Positions 24,532 to 33,031 of a stretch of 64,000 nucleotides of DNA are shown here, in pieces. The DNA is taken from assembly GCF_001746295.1 (NCBI RefSeq), contig NZ_MJAH01000001.1, positions 1,097,188-1,161,187 on the forward strand, read 5' to 3'. Under the pieces are notes generated by a model. It was not told the DNA's origin. It searched no databases and saw nothing but the letters and a program-made list of their open reading frames with translations. The first letter of the stretch is position 1. The number at the start of each line of letters is the position of its first letter. The position numbers and the translations under genes are program-made. The stretch is from Streptomyces sp. LUP47B (GTDB taxonomy: Bacteria; Actinomycetota; Actinomycetes; Streptomycetales; Streptomycetaceae).

Positions 24532-26283
24532 TCAGAACATCGTGTTGCCGTTGGCGGAGGTCTCCGGCACGTCCTGCACGGCGTCCCAGTGTTCGACGAT
24601 CTTTCCGTCCCGCACCCGGAAGAGGTCGAGGACCGCCCGGCCGCGCTCGCCCGGTGCGTCGACGTAGTGGCTGTGGACGGCCACCAGGTCGCCCTCGGCG
24701 ATGACCCTCTTCGGCTCCACGCTCAGCTGCGGGAACTTCTCCAAGTACGCGCTCAGTCCGGCCTTCGCGCCGACCACCCCGTCAGGGATGTTCGGGTTGT
24801 GCTGGTGATACTCGGGGGCGACGTAGGTGTCGAAGGCGGCCAGGTCCTTGCGGACCATGAGCTGGTCGACGAACTCGGTGACCAGCTTCTTGTTGTAGGC
24901 GGTGAACCACCGCTCCCCCGGCACCTCGACCTGCGGTCGGGAGAGGGTGGAGAACATGCCGTTGCCGTTGGCCGTGGTCTCCGGCACCTCCTGGAGGATG
25001 TCCCAGTGCTCGGCGATCTTCCCGTCCTGGAAGCGGAAGATGTCGAAGGCGGCGATCCCGCGGGTACCAGGAGCCGGGACGACATTGGAGTGCAGGAGCA
25101 CCAGGTCGCCCTCAGAGATGACCCGCTTGATGTCGTACGTGGTGTCCGGGTACTGCCGGCGCCAGGCGGCACCGAACGCCTTGAGGGCCTCGGGGCCGTC
25201 GGGGGCGAGGGGGTTGTGCTGGATGTAGTCGGGCCGTACGTGCCGGTCGATGGGGGTCGTGTCGCCTCCGTCGAAGCCGGTCCTGAGGGTTTGAACGGTG
25301 ATCTGCGACTTCACCGTCCCTTCCACGGTCAGCACGATCTTGCCGGTGGTACGGCCGGTCTCGCCCAGGGCGTGGGCCTTGGCGGCCTCGGCGAGCGGGA
25401 AGGTGGCATCGATGTGGGCGCGCAGGGCGCCGGTTTCGACCAGATTGGCGATGGCCTGCATGCCGGCGCGGTCGGCCTCGACGAGGAGGGCCTCGTAGCG
25501 GATGCCCCGTTCGGCGATGTCGGCCAGTTCGTCGGGGTCGATGGGTACCGGCAGGATCGAGACGAGCGTGCCGCCCGGGCGCAGCACGGCCAGGGAGCGG
25601 GCGCGGGCGGCGGTGTCCAGCGAGATCGGGTCGAGGACCACGTCGATGTCCTTGACGGCCTCGGTGAAATCGACCGTGTGGTAGTCGATGGCCTCGTCCA
25701 CTCCCAGCGAATGCAGGAAGTCGTGCTTGGCGGCGCTGGCGGTACCGATGACGTGGGCGCCGCGGGACTTGGCGATCTGGACGGCGAGATGGCCGACCCC
25801 GCCGGCCGCCGCGTGGATGAGGACGCGCTGCCCGGGCTGGATGTCGGCGGTGTCGACGAGTGCCTGGTAGGCGGTCAGGGCGGCGAGTGGCAGGGCGCCG
25901 GCCTGGACGTGGTCGACACCGGCGGGCTTGTGGACGAAGGCGCGGGCGGGCGCGGTCACGTATTCGGCGTGGGCGCCGACCCCGTGGGGGTAGGGCAGCA
26001 TGCCGAAGACCTCGTCGCCCGGCTTGAACAGGGTGACACCGGTGCCTACGGCCTCGACGACTCCGGAGACGTCCCAGCCCAGGATGAGGGGCAGGCCGTT
26101 GGCGGTCATGGGCTGGGCCCGGTTCCACCAGTCGGTTGGGTTGACGCCGGCCGCGCGGACGGCGATCAGGATCTCACTCAACCCCGGTTCGGGCCGGGGC
26201 ACTTCGACCTCCTTGAGTACGTCGGGGGAACCGTGGGTGTCCTGACGGATGGCGCGCATGGTGGGGTTGTCGGAGTTCGTCAT
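24532..26283 (-). CDS. Fusion: zinc-less medium-chain reductase + two SnoaL-like domains
   Basis: 583 aa. Residues about 1-320 form an NADPH:quinone-reductase-type MDR: GVNPTDWWNRAQP, LGWDVSGVVEAVG, GDEVFGMLPYP, and the nucleotide loop HAAAGGVGHLAVQIAKSRGA. Two SnoaL/NTF2-like domains follow, about 322-445 and 446-583, each ending EHWDxxQEVPETxANGNxMF. The two SnoaL units are clearly homologous to each other. SnoaL folds act as aldol cyclases, hydratases or small-ligand binders. ATG at 26283 is preferred (MTNSDNPTMRAIRQDTHG); earlier in-frame Mets lie inside the palindromic control region. Divergent from the GlxA-type regulator. Separate MDR and SnoaL proteins are common; the three-part chain is unusual. 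Confidence 0.85.
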   Translation of the reverse strand: MTNSDNPTMRAIRQDTHGSPDVLKEVEVPRPEPGLSEILIAVRAAGVNPTDWWNRAQPMTANGLPLILGWDVSGVVEAVGTGVTLFKPGDEVFGMLPYPHGVGAHAEYVTAPARAFVHKPAGVDHVQAGALPLAALTAYQALVDTADIQPGQRVLIHAAAGGVGHLAVQIAKSRGAHVIGTASAAKHDFLHSLGVDEAIDYHTVDFTEAVKDIDVVLDPISLDTAARARSLAVLRPGGTLVSILPVPIDPDELADIAERGIRYEALLVEADRAGMQAIANLVETGALRAHIDATFPLAEAAKAHALGETGRTTGKIVLTVEGTVKSQITVQTLRTGFDGGDTTPIDRHVRPDYIQHNPLAPDGPEALKAFGAAWRRQYPDTTYDIKRVISEGDLVLLHSNVVPAPGTRGIAAFDIFRFQDGKIAEHWDILQEVPETTANGNGMFSTLSRPQVEVPGERWFTAYNKKLVTEFVDQLMVRKDLAAFDTYVAPEYHQHNPNIPDGVVGAKAGLSAYLEKFPQLSVEPKRVIAEGDLVAVHSHYVDAPGERGRAVLDLFRVRDGKIVEHWDAVQDVPETSANGNTMF

Positions 26284-26318
26284 CCGTCCAGCGTCGCGGC
26301 CTGCCACCCCCGGCACCA

Positions 26319-26332
26319 TGGCATGAATGCCA
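26319..26332. promoter_or_regulatory. Palindrome in GlxA/MDR divergent gap
   Basis: TGGCAT-GA-ATGCCA, a perfect 14-bp palindrome, 36 bp upstream of the MDR-SnoaL start. It is the head of a 41-bp segment (26319-26359) repeated at 26420-26460 with 34 of 41 bases identical. In the second copy the last bases include the regulator's ATG. Confidence 0.65.
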
Positions 26333-26453
26333 ACTTTCAACGGGATCGCGCCATGGCCTGCGATCGTCGATTCATCGCGTCGACCGTGATCCAGCGGCAA
26401 GAGTGCGGGTCCGATACGCTGGCATGAATTACGCCTTTCGACGGGATCACGCC

Positions 26454-27413
26454 ATGACCTCCCCGCACCGAGTCGTCGTCCTGGCCGTGGACGGCGTTTA
26501 CCCCTTCGAGCTGGGCATTCCGAGTCGGGTCTTCGAGGCGGCGGAGGGTCGCTACGAGGTTCTCACCTGCAGCGTCGACGGCCGCCCCGTCCGCACCAAC
26601 TCCGACTTCTCGATCACCGTCGAGCACGGCCCTGAGGCGCTGCGCACCGCCGACACCGTCGTCATCCCGCCCTTCACCCCCACCGCCGTCACGACGGAAG
26701 TGCCGGAGGCCGTCGTGGAGGCGCTCGGTTCCGTCGCCGCCGGCACACGTCTCGTGTCCATCTGCACCGGCGCCTTCGTTCTCGCCGCGGCCGGTCTTCT
26801 CGACGGTCGGCCGGCCACCACGCACTGGATGGTCGCGGACCTCTTCCGCGCATGTTTCCCGCAGGTCCTGCTCGATCCGGACGTCCTGTTCATCGACGAC
26901 GGAGACGTACTGACCTCGGCCGGTGCGGCTTCCGGGCTGGACGTCTGCCTGCACATCATCCGCAAGGACCACGGCAGCGAAGTAGCCAACCAGGTGGCCC
27001 GCCTGTGCGTCGTCCCGCCGTGGCGGGACGGAGGACAGGCGCAGTACATCCGGCATCCGGTGCCCGAGGCCACGGCCGGCGGAACGGCCTCCGCCCGTCA
27101 ATGGGCGCTGGAGAATCTCCACGAGCCCATGACGCTGACGGATCTCGCCGAGCGCTCCCACATGAGTCTGCGCACCTTCGCCCGTCGCTTCACCGAAGAG
27201 GTGGGCCTGAGCCCGGGACGCTGGCTGATCCAGCAGCGCGTCGAGCGGGCGCGGCACCTCCTGGAAACCACCGACCAGCCGGTGGACGAGATCGCCGGCC
27301 AGGTCGGCTTCGCCGGCGGCACGTCACTGCGAGAGCATCTGCATGCCGCCATCGGCATCTCACCGCTCGCCTACCGGCGCACCTTCCGCGGCGCCCTGTC
27401 CCCCGCACACTGA
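26454..27413 (+). CDS. GlxA-family regulator: DJ-1/PfpI domain plus AraC-type HTH
   Basis: 319 aa. The N-terminal DJ-1/PfpI domain (about 5-185) has VVVLAVDGVYPFELGIPSRV and the nucleophile-elbow SICTGAFVLAAAGLLDGR. The C-terminal AraC domain (about 215-315) has LTDLAERSHMSLRTFARRF and the second HTH in AGQVGFAGGTSLREHLHAAI. The start at 26454 keeps MTSPHRVVVLAV; ATG at 26424 is possible but lies within the repeated control segment. It is divergent from the MDR-SnoaL fusion, which it probably activates. GlxA-type regulators sense small metabolites through the DJ-1 domain. Confidence 0.92.
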   Translation: MTSPHRVVVLAVDGVYPFELGIPSRVFEAAEGRYEVLTCSVDGRPVRTNSDFSITVEHGPEALRTADTVVIPPFTPTAVTTEVPEAVVEALGSVAAGTRLVSICTGAFVLAAAGLLDGRPATTHWMVADLFRACFPQVLLDPDVLFIDDGDVLTSAGAASGLDVCLHIIRKDHGSEVANQVARLCVVPPWRDGGQAQYIRHPVPEATAGGTASARQWALENLHEPMTLTDLAERSHMSLRTFARRFTEEVGLSPGRWLIQQRVERARHLLETTDQPVDEIAGQVGFAGGTSLREHLHAAIGISPLAYRRTFRGALSPAH

Positions 27414-27491
27414 GCACCGCCGCGCAGCTCGCGCTCCGCCGACGCGGCGATGAGCAGGATTTCCCCACCCGCGGCCGGCAGCTGTTTCACG

Positions 27492-28397
27492 TCACGCGAG
27501 CGGCGTGTCCGCCAGGATGCGTTCCAAGGATCGTCGACCCGTCCGGCTCATGGGCGGGTTGCTCTTGACGTAGTACCAGACCAGCCCCATCGCCTGAACG
27601 AAAGCCCACGCCTTGCCTCGCTCCCATTCGAGGTCGTCGCTGCCCAGGTGATCACGGAGCACCTGCCGCGGCCCGGCCTCGAGCAGGTGCCACGCGCTCA
27701 CAAGATCCAGCGAAGGGTCAGCGGGCGCGAAGCCGCCGACGTCGAGGATCCCCGCAAGCCGGCCTTCGGACACGAGCACGTTGCCGGGAATCAGATCGCA
27801 ATGGGCCATGGCGTCCTCAGCCGCACCTCGCGGCAGATCACGCAGAGTTGCCCAGATACGGCGCAGTCGAGGGACGTCCAGGAGTTGCTCACTGTGGCTG
27901 AAGCAGGTAGCCATCCACGTGTCGTGGGACCGCAGGTCGCCTCCTCGACCTGTGCCGGCGAACGTGCGGCCCTGCGTGTCGATCGCGCGCAGGTCGCCGA
28001 TGAGATCGGCCAAGTCACGGGCGAACGCAGACGATTCGCCCGGGTCCTCGTCGGCGGCCACGACGCCGGGCAGCCACGTCTGCACCGACCACGGAAGCGG
28101 GTAACCTGCTCCGGGTTCGCCCAGCGCGATCGGCTCGGGCGTGGGGAAACGCGTGCGACCTGCCAGCTCGCGAGCCGCTTCCGCCTCGGACTTCAGCCAG
28201 CGCCGCGTCGACTCGACGTCTGCGGACTCAAGAGGGAATCGAGCGGCGAGCCGATCGCCGATCCGGAAGACGGCGTTGACCGTACCCTGCGACACGATGC
28301 TCTTGACCGGCAGGCTGCGCCATTCAGGAAACTGCTGGTCTACCAACATGCGCACCGTCTCGGGTAACACGGTCAGCTGGTTGGCGTGCATTTTCAT
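27492..28397 (-). CDS. Aminoglycoside/macrolide phosphotransferase-family protein (APH fold)
   Basis: 301 aa. Kinase-like fold with Brenner motif AHCDLIPGNVLVSEGRLAGI (about residues 200-220) and the Asp of the metal loop in LDVGGFAPADPSLDL. The nucleotide strand is around SIVSQGTVNAVFRIGDRLAARFP. This arrangement (GTVNAVFRIGDRL) resembles the macrolide 2'-phosphotransferase/choline-kinase subgroup. ATG at 28397 is selected because the usual family start follows (MKMHANQLTVLPETVRMLV). No antibiotic genes are adjacent, so a resistance role is only possible, not shown. Confidence 0.82.
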   Translation of the reverse strand: MKMHANQLTVLPETVRMLVDQQFPEWRSLPVKSIVSQGTVNAVFRIGDRLAARFPLESADVESTRRWLKSEAEAARELAGRTRFPTPEPIALGEPGAGYPLPWSVQTWLPGVVAADEDPGESSAFARDLADLIGDLRAIDTQGRTFAGTGRGGDLRSHDTWMATCFSHSEQLLDVPRLRRIWATLRDLPRGAAEDAMAHCDLIPGNVLVSEGRLAGILDVGGFAPADPSLDLVSAWHLLEAGPRQVLRDHLGSDDLEWERGKAWAFVQAMGLVWYYVKSNPPMSRTGRRSLERILADTPLA

Positions 28398-28530
28398 GGT
28401 GGAAGCATTCGCGTCACGATCTTCGATCGCAACCCATTTCCCGCGTAGAGAAGCAGCCACGAAACCAGCGAGCATGCGGCTCACACGGGACAGTTCTCAC
28501 GACCGTGATCTTGCCGTTGCCGGTGGCGGC

Positions 28531-29025
28531 TCAGGGCGCGGGGAGTGGAAAGAGCATGCAACTGCTGGTGGCGTGGGCGAGCAGGCGGTCTCCCTCGTCG
28601 ACCAAGTGAGCCTGCGCGAGAGCGGTTTGGCGTCCTTTGTTGACGACCGTGCCGATGGCGCGGACCTTGCCTGTGTCCACGGTGATCCGCCGGAGGAACT
28701 TCACGGTCAGATCAAGCGAGGTGTATGCCGTGCCCTGCGGCAGGGTCGACTGGACCGCACCGCCGGCCGCCGAGTCGAGCAGGGTGGCGTAGACGCCTCC
28801 GTGCACACTGCCCAGGGAGTTGTAGTGCTCCTCGCCCGGCATCACCGAGAAGACCACGCGGCCCTCCTCCACCTCCTCGAGGGCGAAGTCCAGAGCGGCT
28901 ATGAGGGGCGGTGGGGGCAGGCGGCCCTCGAGCAGGTCGCGCAGCACCTCCACGCCCGAGACGCGTCCAGCGGTTGCTCCCACAATCGCGGGATCCTGCC
29001 ACTCATACGTACGCGTCCGTTCCAC
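28531..29025 (-). CDS. PaaI-family hotdog thioesterase, paralogue A
   Basis: 164 aa. Hotdog fold with GSVHGGVYATLLDSAAGGAV carrying the acidic catalytic residue, then TSLDLTVKFLRR and VVNKGRQTALAQAHLVD. It hydrolyses acyl- or aryl-CoA thioesters. GTG start (ERTRTYEWQDP). It is close in sequence to the gene at 33.7 kb, and both share a promoter whose -35 box lies in TGACTGTCA. A TetR gene precedes it on the same strand. Confidence 0.88.
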   Translation of the reverse strand: MERTRTYEWQDPAIVGATAGRVSGVEVLRDLLEGRLPPPPLIAALDFALEEVEEGRVVFSVMPGEEHYNSLGSVHGGVYATLLDSAAGGAVQSTLPQGTAYTSLDLTVKFLRRITVDTGKVRAIGTVVNKGRQTALAQAHLVDEGDRLLAHATSSCMLFPLPAP

Positions 29026-29057
29026 GCCGCTGCCTCTCCACCTGGGTTCGAGATTTG

Positions 29058-29099
29058 AACCTAGCCATGGTGTACCTGACTGTCAATGATGAAGCCAGG
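29058..29099 (-). promoter_or_regulatory. Thioesterase A promoter with TGACTGTCA element
   Basis: On the minus strand TTGACA (29086-29081), 17 bp, TAGGTT (29063-29058). TGACTGTCA overlaps the -35. The 25-bp stretch 29075-29099 matches 34251-34275 at 23 of 25 bases, the start-proximal region of an HxlR gene. Confidence 0.55.
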
Positions 29100-29138
29100 G
29101 GGCCCATTCCGGCGGGACGAAATGGCGCCCGAAGTACG

Positions 29139-29729
29139 TCAGACGCGCTGCCAGGAGTCCAGCAGAGCGAGGACGTTTTCGATCCCCTGATCGAGGAGCT
29201 CGTTGGCGAGTTGGGTGTCGGTCAGGGCACGGGAAAGCTGCAGCGTTCCGGCCATCAGGCCGAGGAGGCTCAGCGCCTTCACCCGTGCGGAGGGCGGGTC
29301 CTCGGGGGCCATGCGGGCGGCAATGCCGTCGATGAGGATCAGCACGCCGTCGGTGTACGCCTGCCTGGTTGACTCGGTGGAGCGCCCGATCTCGTCGAGC
29401 AGCGCGGCGTTGGGGCAGCCGTCGCCGAGGCTCTCGCGGTGCCAGGGCGACAAGTACCCGCGCACGATCTGCTCGAGTCCGGCACGGCCGGGCTCAGCGG
29501 CCGCGACGACGTTCTCGGCCTGCGCCGTCAACTGGTCGGCGATGGCCGTGGTGACGAGGTCGTCCTTGGATGCGAAGTGAGCATAGAAGGCACCATTGGT
29601 CAGGCCCGCGTCCTTCATCAGGGTGGAGACCCCGGAGCCGTCGATACCGTCCTGCTTGAACCGGCGGCCCGCCGTCTCGATGATCCGCCGCCTCGTCTCC
29701 GACTTGTGCTCTTTGCCGTACCGCACCAC
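29139..29729 (-). CDS. TetR-family regulator, paralogue 1
   Basis: 196 aa. HTH RRIIETAGRRFKQDGIDGSG then STLMKDAGLTNGAFYAHFAS (about 12-55). The C-terminal domain has GCPNAALLDEIGRS and LLGLMAGTLQLSRALTD, the AcrR/TetR_C_11-like pattern with a conserved GCP. The start is one of two consecutive GTG codons (29729 or 29726). About two-thirds identical to the next TetR gene, 151 bp upstream on the same strand, indicating tandem duplication. The target may be the adjacent thioesterase. Confidence 0.88.
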   Translation of the reverse strand: MVRYGKEHKSETRRRIIETAGRRFKQDGIDGSGVSTLMKDAGLTNGAFYAHFASKDDLVTTAIADQLTAQAENVVAAAEPGRAGLEQIVRGYLSPWHRESLGDGCPNAALLDEIGRSTESTRQAYTDGVLILIDGIAARMAPEDPPSARVKALSLLGLMAGTLQLSRALTDTQLANELLDQGIENVLALLDSWQRV

Positions 29730-29880
29730 GCCACACGCTCCTTCGCCGGCCGGAAGGACCGGTTGCCCTTCACCGACTCAGCCAGTCTATGGTATTGCAA
29801 ACGTAATCCAAAGAGTCGACGGAGGGGCGAAGGGCGAGCGGGCGTGGCGCAGCATCAGTGAGGCAGGCACGGGCCGGATT

Positions 29881-30468
29881 TCATTCGTGCTGTTCGGCGT
29901 CTATCAGTGCGAGGGCGTTGCGGATCCCCTGTTCGAGGAGCTGGTCGGCGAGTTGCCGGTCGGTGAGGGCGCGGGAGAGTTGCAGGGTGCCGGCCATCAT
30001 GCCGAGGAGGCTGAGCGCCTTGAGACGTGCTGATGGCGGGTCGTGGGGTGCCAGGCGGGCGGCGAAGCCGTCGATGAGGACCAGCGCGCCGTCGGTGTAG
30101 GCCTGCCGGGCTGCGTCTGTGGAGCGTGCGATCTCGTCGAGGAGGGCGGCGTTGGGACAGCCGTCGTCGATGGTGTCCCGCTGTTCGGTGGAGAAGTACC
30201 AGCGGATGATCTGTTCGAGTCCGGCGCGGCCGGGTGCCGCCTGCGCGACGATGTTCGCGTGCTGTGTGCGCAGTTGGTCGGCGACCGCGGTGGCGACGAG
30301 GTCGTCCTTGGAGCTGAAGTAGGCGTAGAAGGTGCCGTTGGTCAGCCCGGCGTCCTTCATGAGGGTCGCAACTCCGGAGCCGTCGATGCCGTCGCGCTTG
30401 AGCCGGCGGCCTGCCGTCGTGATGATCCGCTGCCGCGTCTGCTGTTTGTGTTCTTTCGTGTACCGCAC
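29881..30468 (-). CDS. TetR-family regulator, paralogue 2
   Basis: 195 aa. RIITTAGRRLKRDGIDGSGV and LMKDAGLTNGTFYAYFSS are the HTH; GCPNAALLDEIARST and LLGMMAGTLQLSRALTDRQL repeat the paralogue's ligand domain. GTG start with GGAGG 8 nt upstream. It lies 54 bp downstream of the secreted beta-propeller gene on the same strand, so the two may be co-transcribed. The 151-bp gap to paralogue 1 contains TATTGCAAACGTAATCC, a possible operator. Confidence 0.88.
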   Translation of the reverse strand: MRYTKEHKQQTRQRIITTAGRRLKRDGIDGSGVATLMKDAGLTNGTFYAYFSSKDDLVATAVADQLRTQHANIVAQAAPGRAGLEQIIRWYFSTEQRDTIDDGCPNAALLDEIARSTDAARQAYTDGALVLIDGFAARLAPHDPPSARLKALSLLGMMAGTLQLSRALTDRQLADQLLEQGIRNALALIDAEQHE

Positions 30469-30522
30469 GATGTGTTCCTCCGTCGCAGCCGGGGCGGGTG
30501 CCCCGGCTGCCGGCTGGTCGGG

Positions 30523-31611
30523 TCAGTGTGCCGCGCCCGCAAGGAGAGCGGGGATGTTGATCCTGGCGGTCTGCAGCTTCGGGTCGTGGGGGTCGGGGAC
30601 CCCGCCGTCGGTGATGTACAGCCGGTCGCCGCGCACCGCGGTCGCGGAGGGCGAGGCGAGGCCGTCCGCGCTGGTCAGGACGGGCTTGTAGGTGCCGTTG
30701 GGATAGATGACCACGACCCTGTCCGGGCCGTTGTTCGAGGACGAGCCGTTCTGCGCCGCGAAGACCACGTCGGAGAAGGGGGTGAGGAAGCTGAGATCGT
30801 CGATGTTGGGCAGGCCGCCCGCGATCTGGTGGATGGGGCCCGCCGTGCCGGTGGCGGTGACGGGCACCCGCAGCAGGCTCCCCTTGTTGAAGTTACTGAT
30901 CCACAGGGCGCCGTTGTGGAACCTGAGCCCGTTGGCGCCGATCGGCAGGGCTTCGGTCGGTACCGGCGCGAGAGCGGCGTCGGTCAGCCACGGGGTCACC
31001 GGGCCGCCCGAGGCCGGAGCGGACCAGACGACGCCCTTCAGGCTGTCCGCGATGTAGAGGGTGCGTCCGGTCGGGTCGACGGCCAGCCCGTTGGGGCCCG
31101 AGTCGGCGGGCAGGGCGGCGACACGCTCGGGGGTACCGTCCGCAAGCAGCTTGTACACGCCGTTCCTGGCCGCGTTGCCCGGGGCCCACAACGCGTAGTA
31201 GACGGTGCCGTCACTGCCACGGGCGTTGCCGCTGATGGCCTCGCCCACCTGCCCGGTGGCGAGTACCGTGCGCTCTCCGGACGCGGAGATACGCATCAGC
31301 TCCGGACCGTGGGTGCGCTGACACACCGCACAGCTGCCGAGCAGGGACAGGGTCACCGAGCCGTCGGGGTTGGCGGTGATGTTCTCGGGGATCTCGCCGG
31401 CGGCGAAGTCGAACGTCGCGGCGGTCCGTACGTCGGAGACCGCGGATCCGCTGTACGAGTGTCCCGGCCATGTCGACGCGGACACGGACGGCGCCGAGGC
31501 CAGGACGGCAGCCGCCGCGGTGACCGCGAGCGCGATGCCGACGTTCCGCTTCAGAAAACGCCTTGTGCCGGATGCACTGCGTCGGGCCGTGTGCTGGTGT
31601 TGCTGCTGCAT
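30523..31611 (-). CDS. Secreted ScyD/ScyE-family beta-propeller protein
   Basis: 362 aa. A Sec-type signal peptide (about 1-46) has a basic start TRRFLKRNVGIALAVTAAAA and cleavage near SVSA-S. The mature part has repeated propeller blades: ITANPDGSVTLSLLGSC, GLAVDPTGRTLYIADSLKGV, ANGLRFHNGALWISNFNKG. ScyD/ScyE homologues are common secreted proteins in Streptomyces of unknown exact function. An SMP-30-like propeller at 49 kb is analogous but not close. Located at the head of the ScyD-TetR-TetR-thioesterase strand. Confidence 0.85.
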   Translation of the reverse strand: MQQQHQHTARRSASGTRRFLKRNVGIALAVTAAAAVLASAPSVSASTWPGHSYSGSAVSDVRTAATFDFAAGEIPENITANPDGSVTLSLLGSCAVCQRTHGPELMRISASGERTVLATGQVGEAISGNARGSDGTVYYALWAPGNAARNGVYKLLADGTPERVAALPADSGPNGLAVDPTGRTLYIADSLKGVVWSAPASGGPVTPWLTDAALAPVPTEALPIGANGLRFHNGALWISNFNKGSLLRVPVTATGTAGPIHQIAGGLPNIDDLSFLTPFSDVVFAAQNGSSSNNGPDRVVVIYPNGTYKPVLTSADGLASPSATAVRGDRLYITDGGVPDPHDPKLQTARINIPALLAGAAH

Positions 31612-31775
31612 GACTCTCCTAGGTAAATCACGAGTGGCTGATCAATGGGCTTTGGGAGACCGGGAGGTCAGGCGGGCAGACGGCTGTTGTTGCGGGTCTG
31701 CTTGTCGAACGTTCCGGCGGGAGCGAGGCGGCGTACCGTCGTGGCGCGTGAGGGCGGCGTGGCGGCGGTCAGCTG

Positions 31776-31900
31776 GGGTGCGCGCAGCTTCGGCTTCTCG
31801 TCGGGTCCGCGGTGACGATCGTTTTGGCGACGACGGCAGGGTTGTCGCCGTCCTTCATCACATCCGCGATCACGTCGTCGAGGACGCGTCGTCGCTTTCG
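31776..31900 (-). pseudogene. Fragment of an SDR gene (C-terminal part, frameshifted)
   Basis: On the minus strand RRRVLDDVIADVMKDGDNPA then VVAKTIVTA, and after a frameshift PDEKPKLRA. This follows residue by residue the intact SDR next door (RRTFDEVLAKNTSGGDDPST, IAKVIVAAATDKNPKLRR). It accounts for most of the 318-bp gap between the propeller gene and that SDR. Confidence 0.7.
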
Positions 31901-31929
31901 GACAGGTGGGGGCACGCGAAGGGGGAGGG

Positions 31930-32745
31930 TCAGTTCGGCATCCGGTTGAACCTGCGGACGATGCGGTCGAAGACCCGGGCCGGAAGGACGCGGTGGAACA
32001 CGCTGATGCCGGCGGCCGTCCTACCGGCGGTGCGCCGCAGTTTCGGGTTCTTGTCGGTGGCCGCCGCGACGATCACCTTGGCGATGGTGGAGGGATCGTC
32101 GCCGCCGCTGGTGTTCTTCGCCAGCACCTCGTCGAAGGTGCGCCGTCCCGACGCGTACAGCGGCATGGGGGTGTCGCCCTGCACGCTGTGGTCGCCGAAC
32201 GGGGTGTTGATCGGGCCGGGCTCCACGAGCAGGACCCGTACGCCGTGCTCGCGGACCTCGTGGTCCAGCGACCCGGAGTAGCCCTCGACCGCGTGCTTGG
32301 TGGAGGTGTAGATGGCCATGAACGGGCTGGGCACGAACCCGCTGAGGGAGGAGACGTTGATGACGCGTCCGCGCCGCTGGGCGCGCATGTGCGGCAGGAC
32401 CGCCTTGGTCATCCGCATGATGCCGTAGACGTTGACGTCGAAGACCTCCTGCGTCCGGGCGACGGAGAACTCCTCGGCGGCCCCGTTCGCGCCGACGCCG
32501 GCGTTGTTGACCAGGACGTCGATACGCCCGAACCGGTCGATCACCTGCTTGACCACCAAGGCGACCGACTCGTCGCTGGTCACGTCGAGGTCGAGGTAGG
32601 TCACCCCGGCGGGCGCGGCGACCCGCGCGGTGTTGCGAGCGGTCCCGATCACCTCGAAGCCCGCCGCGGCGAAGGCGAGGGCCGTCTCCTTACCGACCCC
32701 CGAGGAGGCACCTGTCACGAGCACCACCGGTCGAGTTGTCGCCAT
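31930..32745 (-). CDS. SDR-family oxidoreductase (retinol-dehydrogenase-like subgroup)
   Basis: 271 aa. VLVTGASSGVGKETALAFAA, LVNNAGVGANG, the catalytic INVSSLSGFVPSP and YTSTKHAVEGYS. ATG at 32745 is chosen over the GTG one codon earlier because GGGAG is 6 nt upstream. The C-terminal region (FDRIVRRFNRMPN) is typical of this actinobacterial subgroup. A 5' fragment of a close homologue lies at 52.3 kb and a 3' fragment directly downstream, so this gene family was copied at least twice here. The promoter region carries a repeated CGTATGTCTTACG element. Confidence 0.9.
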   Translation of the reverse strand: MATTRPVVLVTGASSGVGKETALAFAAAGFEVIGTARNTARVAAPAGVTYLDLDVTSDESVALVVKQVIDRFGRIDVLVNNAGVGANGAAEEFSVARTQEVFDVNVYGIMRMTKAVLPHMRAQRRGRVINVSSLSGFVPSPFMAIYTSTKHAVEGYSGSLDHEVREHGVRVLLVEPGPINTPFGDHSVQGDTPMPLYASGRRTFDEVLAKNTSGGDDPSTIAKVIVAAATDKNPKLRRTAGRTAAGISVFHRVLPARVFDRIVRRFNRMPN

Positions 32746-32774
32746 CACGAGCTCCCTTGGTTTTGACGCACTCC

Positions 32775-32815
32775 CGTATGTCTTACGGTCGTATGTCTTA
32801 CGTACGTACGACCAT
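32775..32815. promoter_or_regulatory. Direct and inverted repeats upstream of SDR
   Basis: CGTATGTCTTACG occurs at 32775-32787 and 32790-32802, 15 bp apart. GTCGTA (32788-32793) and TACGAC (32807-32812) form arms 13 bp apart around the self-complementary GTACGTAC. TetR-type operator candidate; no regulator is adjacent. Confidence 0.5.
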
Positions 32816-33031
32816 AGGACGATCGTCAGGCAATGGCAAGTGGTCAGGCCTGATGATTCGAAAGAGGTCGGGAAGACGTGGGGCGCGGCGCTTGTGGACG
32901 GGGCAGCAACAGTCCGATGCGCGATGAAGCCGCCGGCTCAGTCGGCGGGAACGGCGTGGGCTTGGGCAGCCGAGTCATCCACATCGGCCGCGAGGTGTAT
33001 TGCCCGCTCGCCCGCCACGGCAGCGCCTTCC

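Noticed and set aside
23434..26427. A 997-residue plus-strand open frame opposite the MDR-SnoaL gene
   Set aside because: Its translation is low-complexity Gly/Val/Asp/Glu-rich, the typical antisense shadow of a high-GC gene; the minus-strand product has clear domains.
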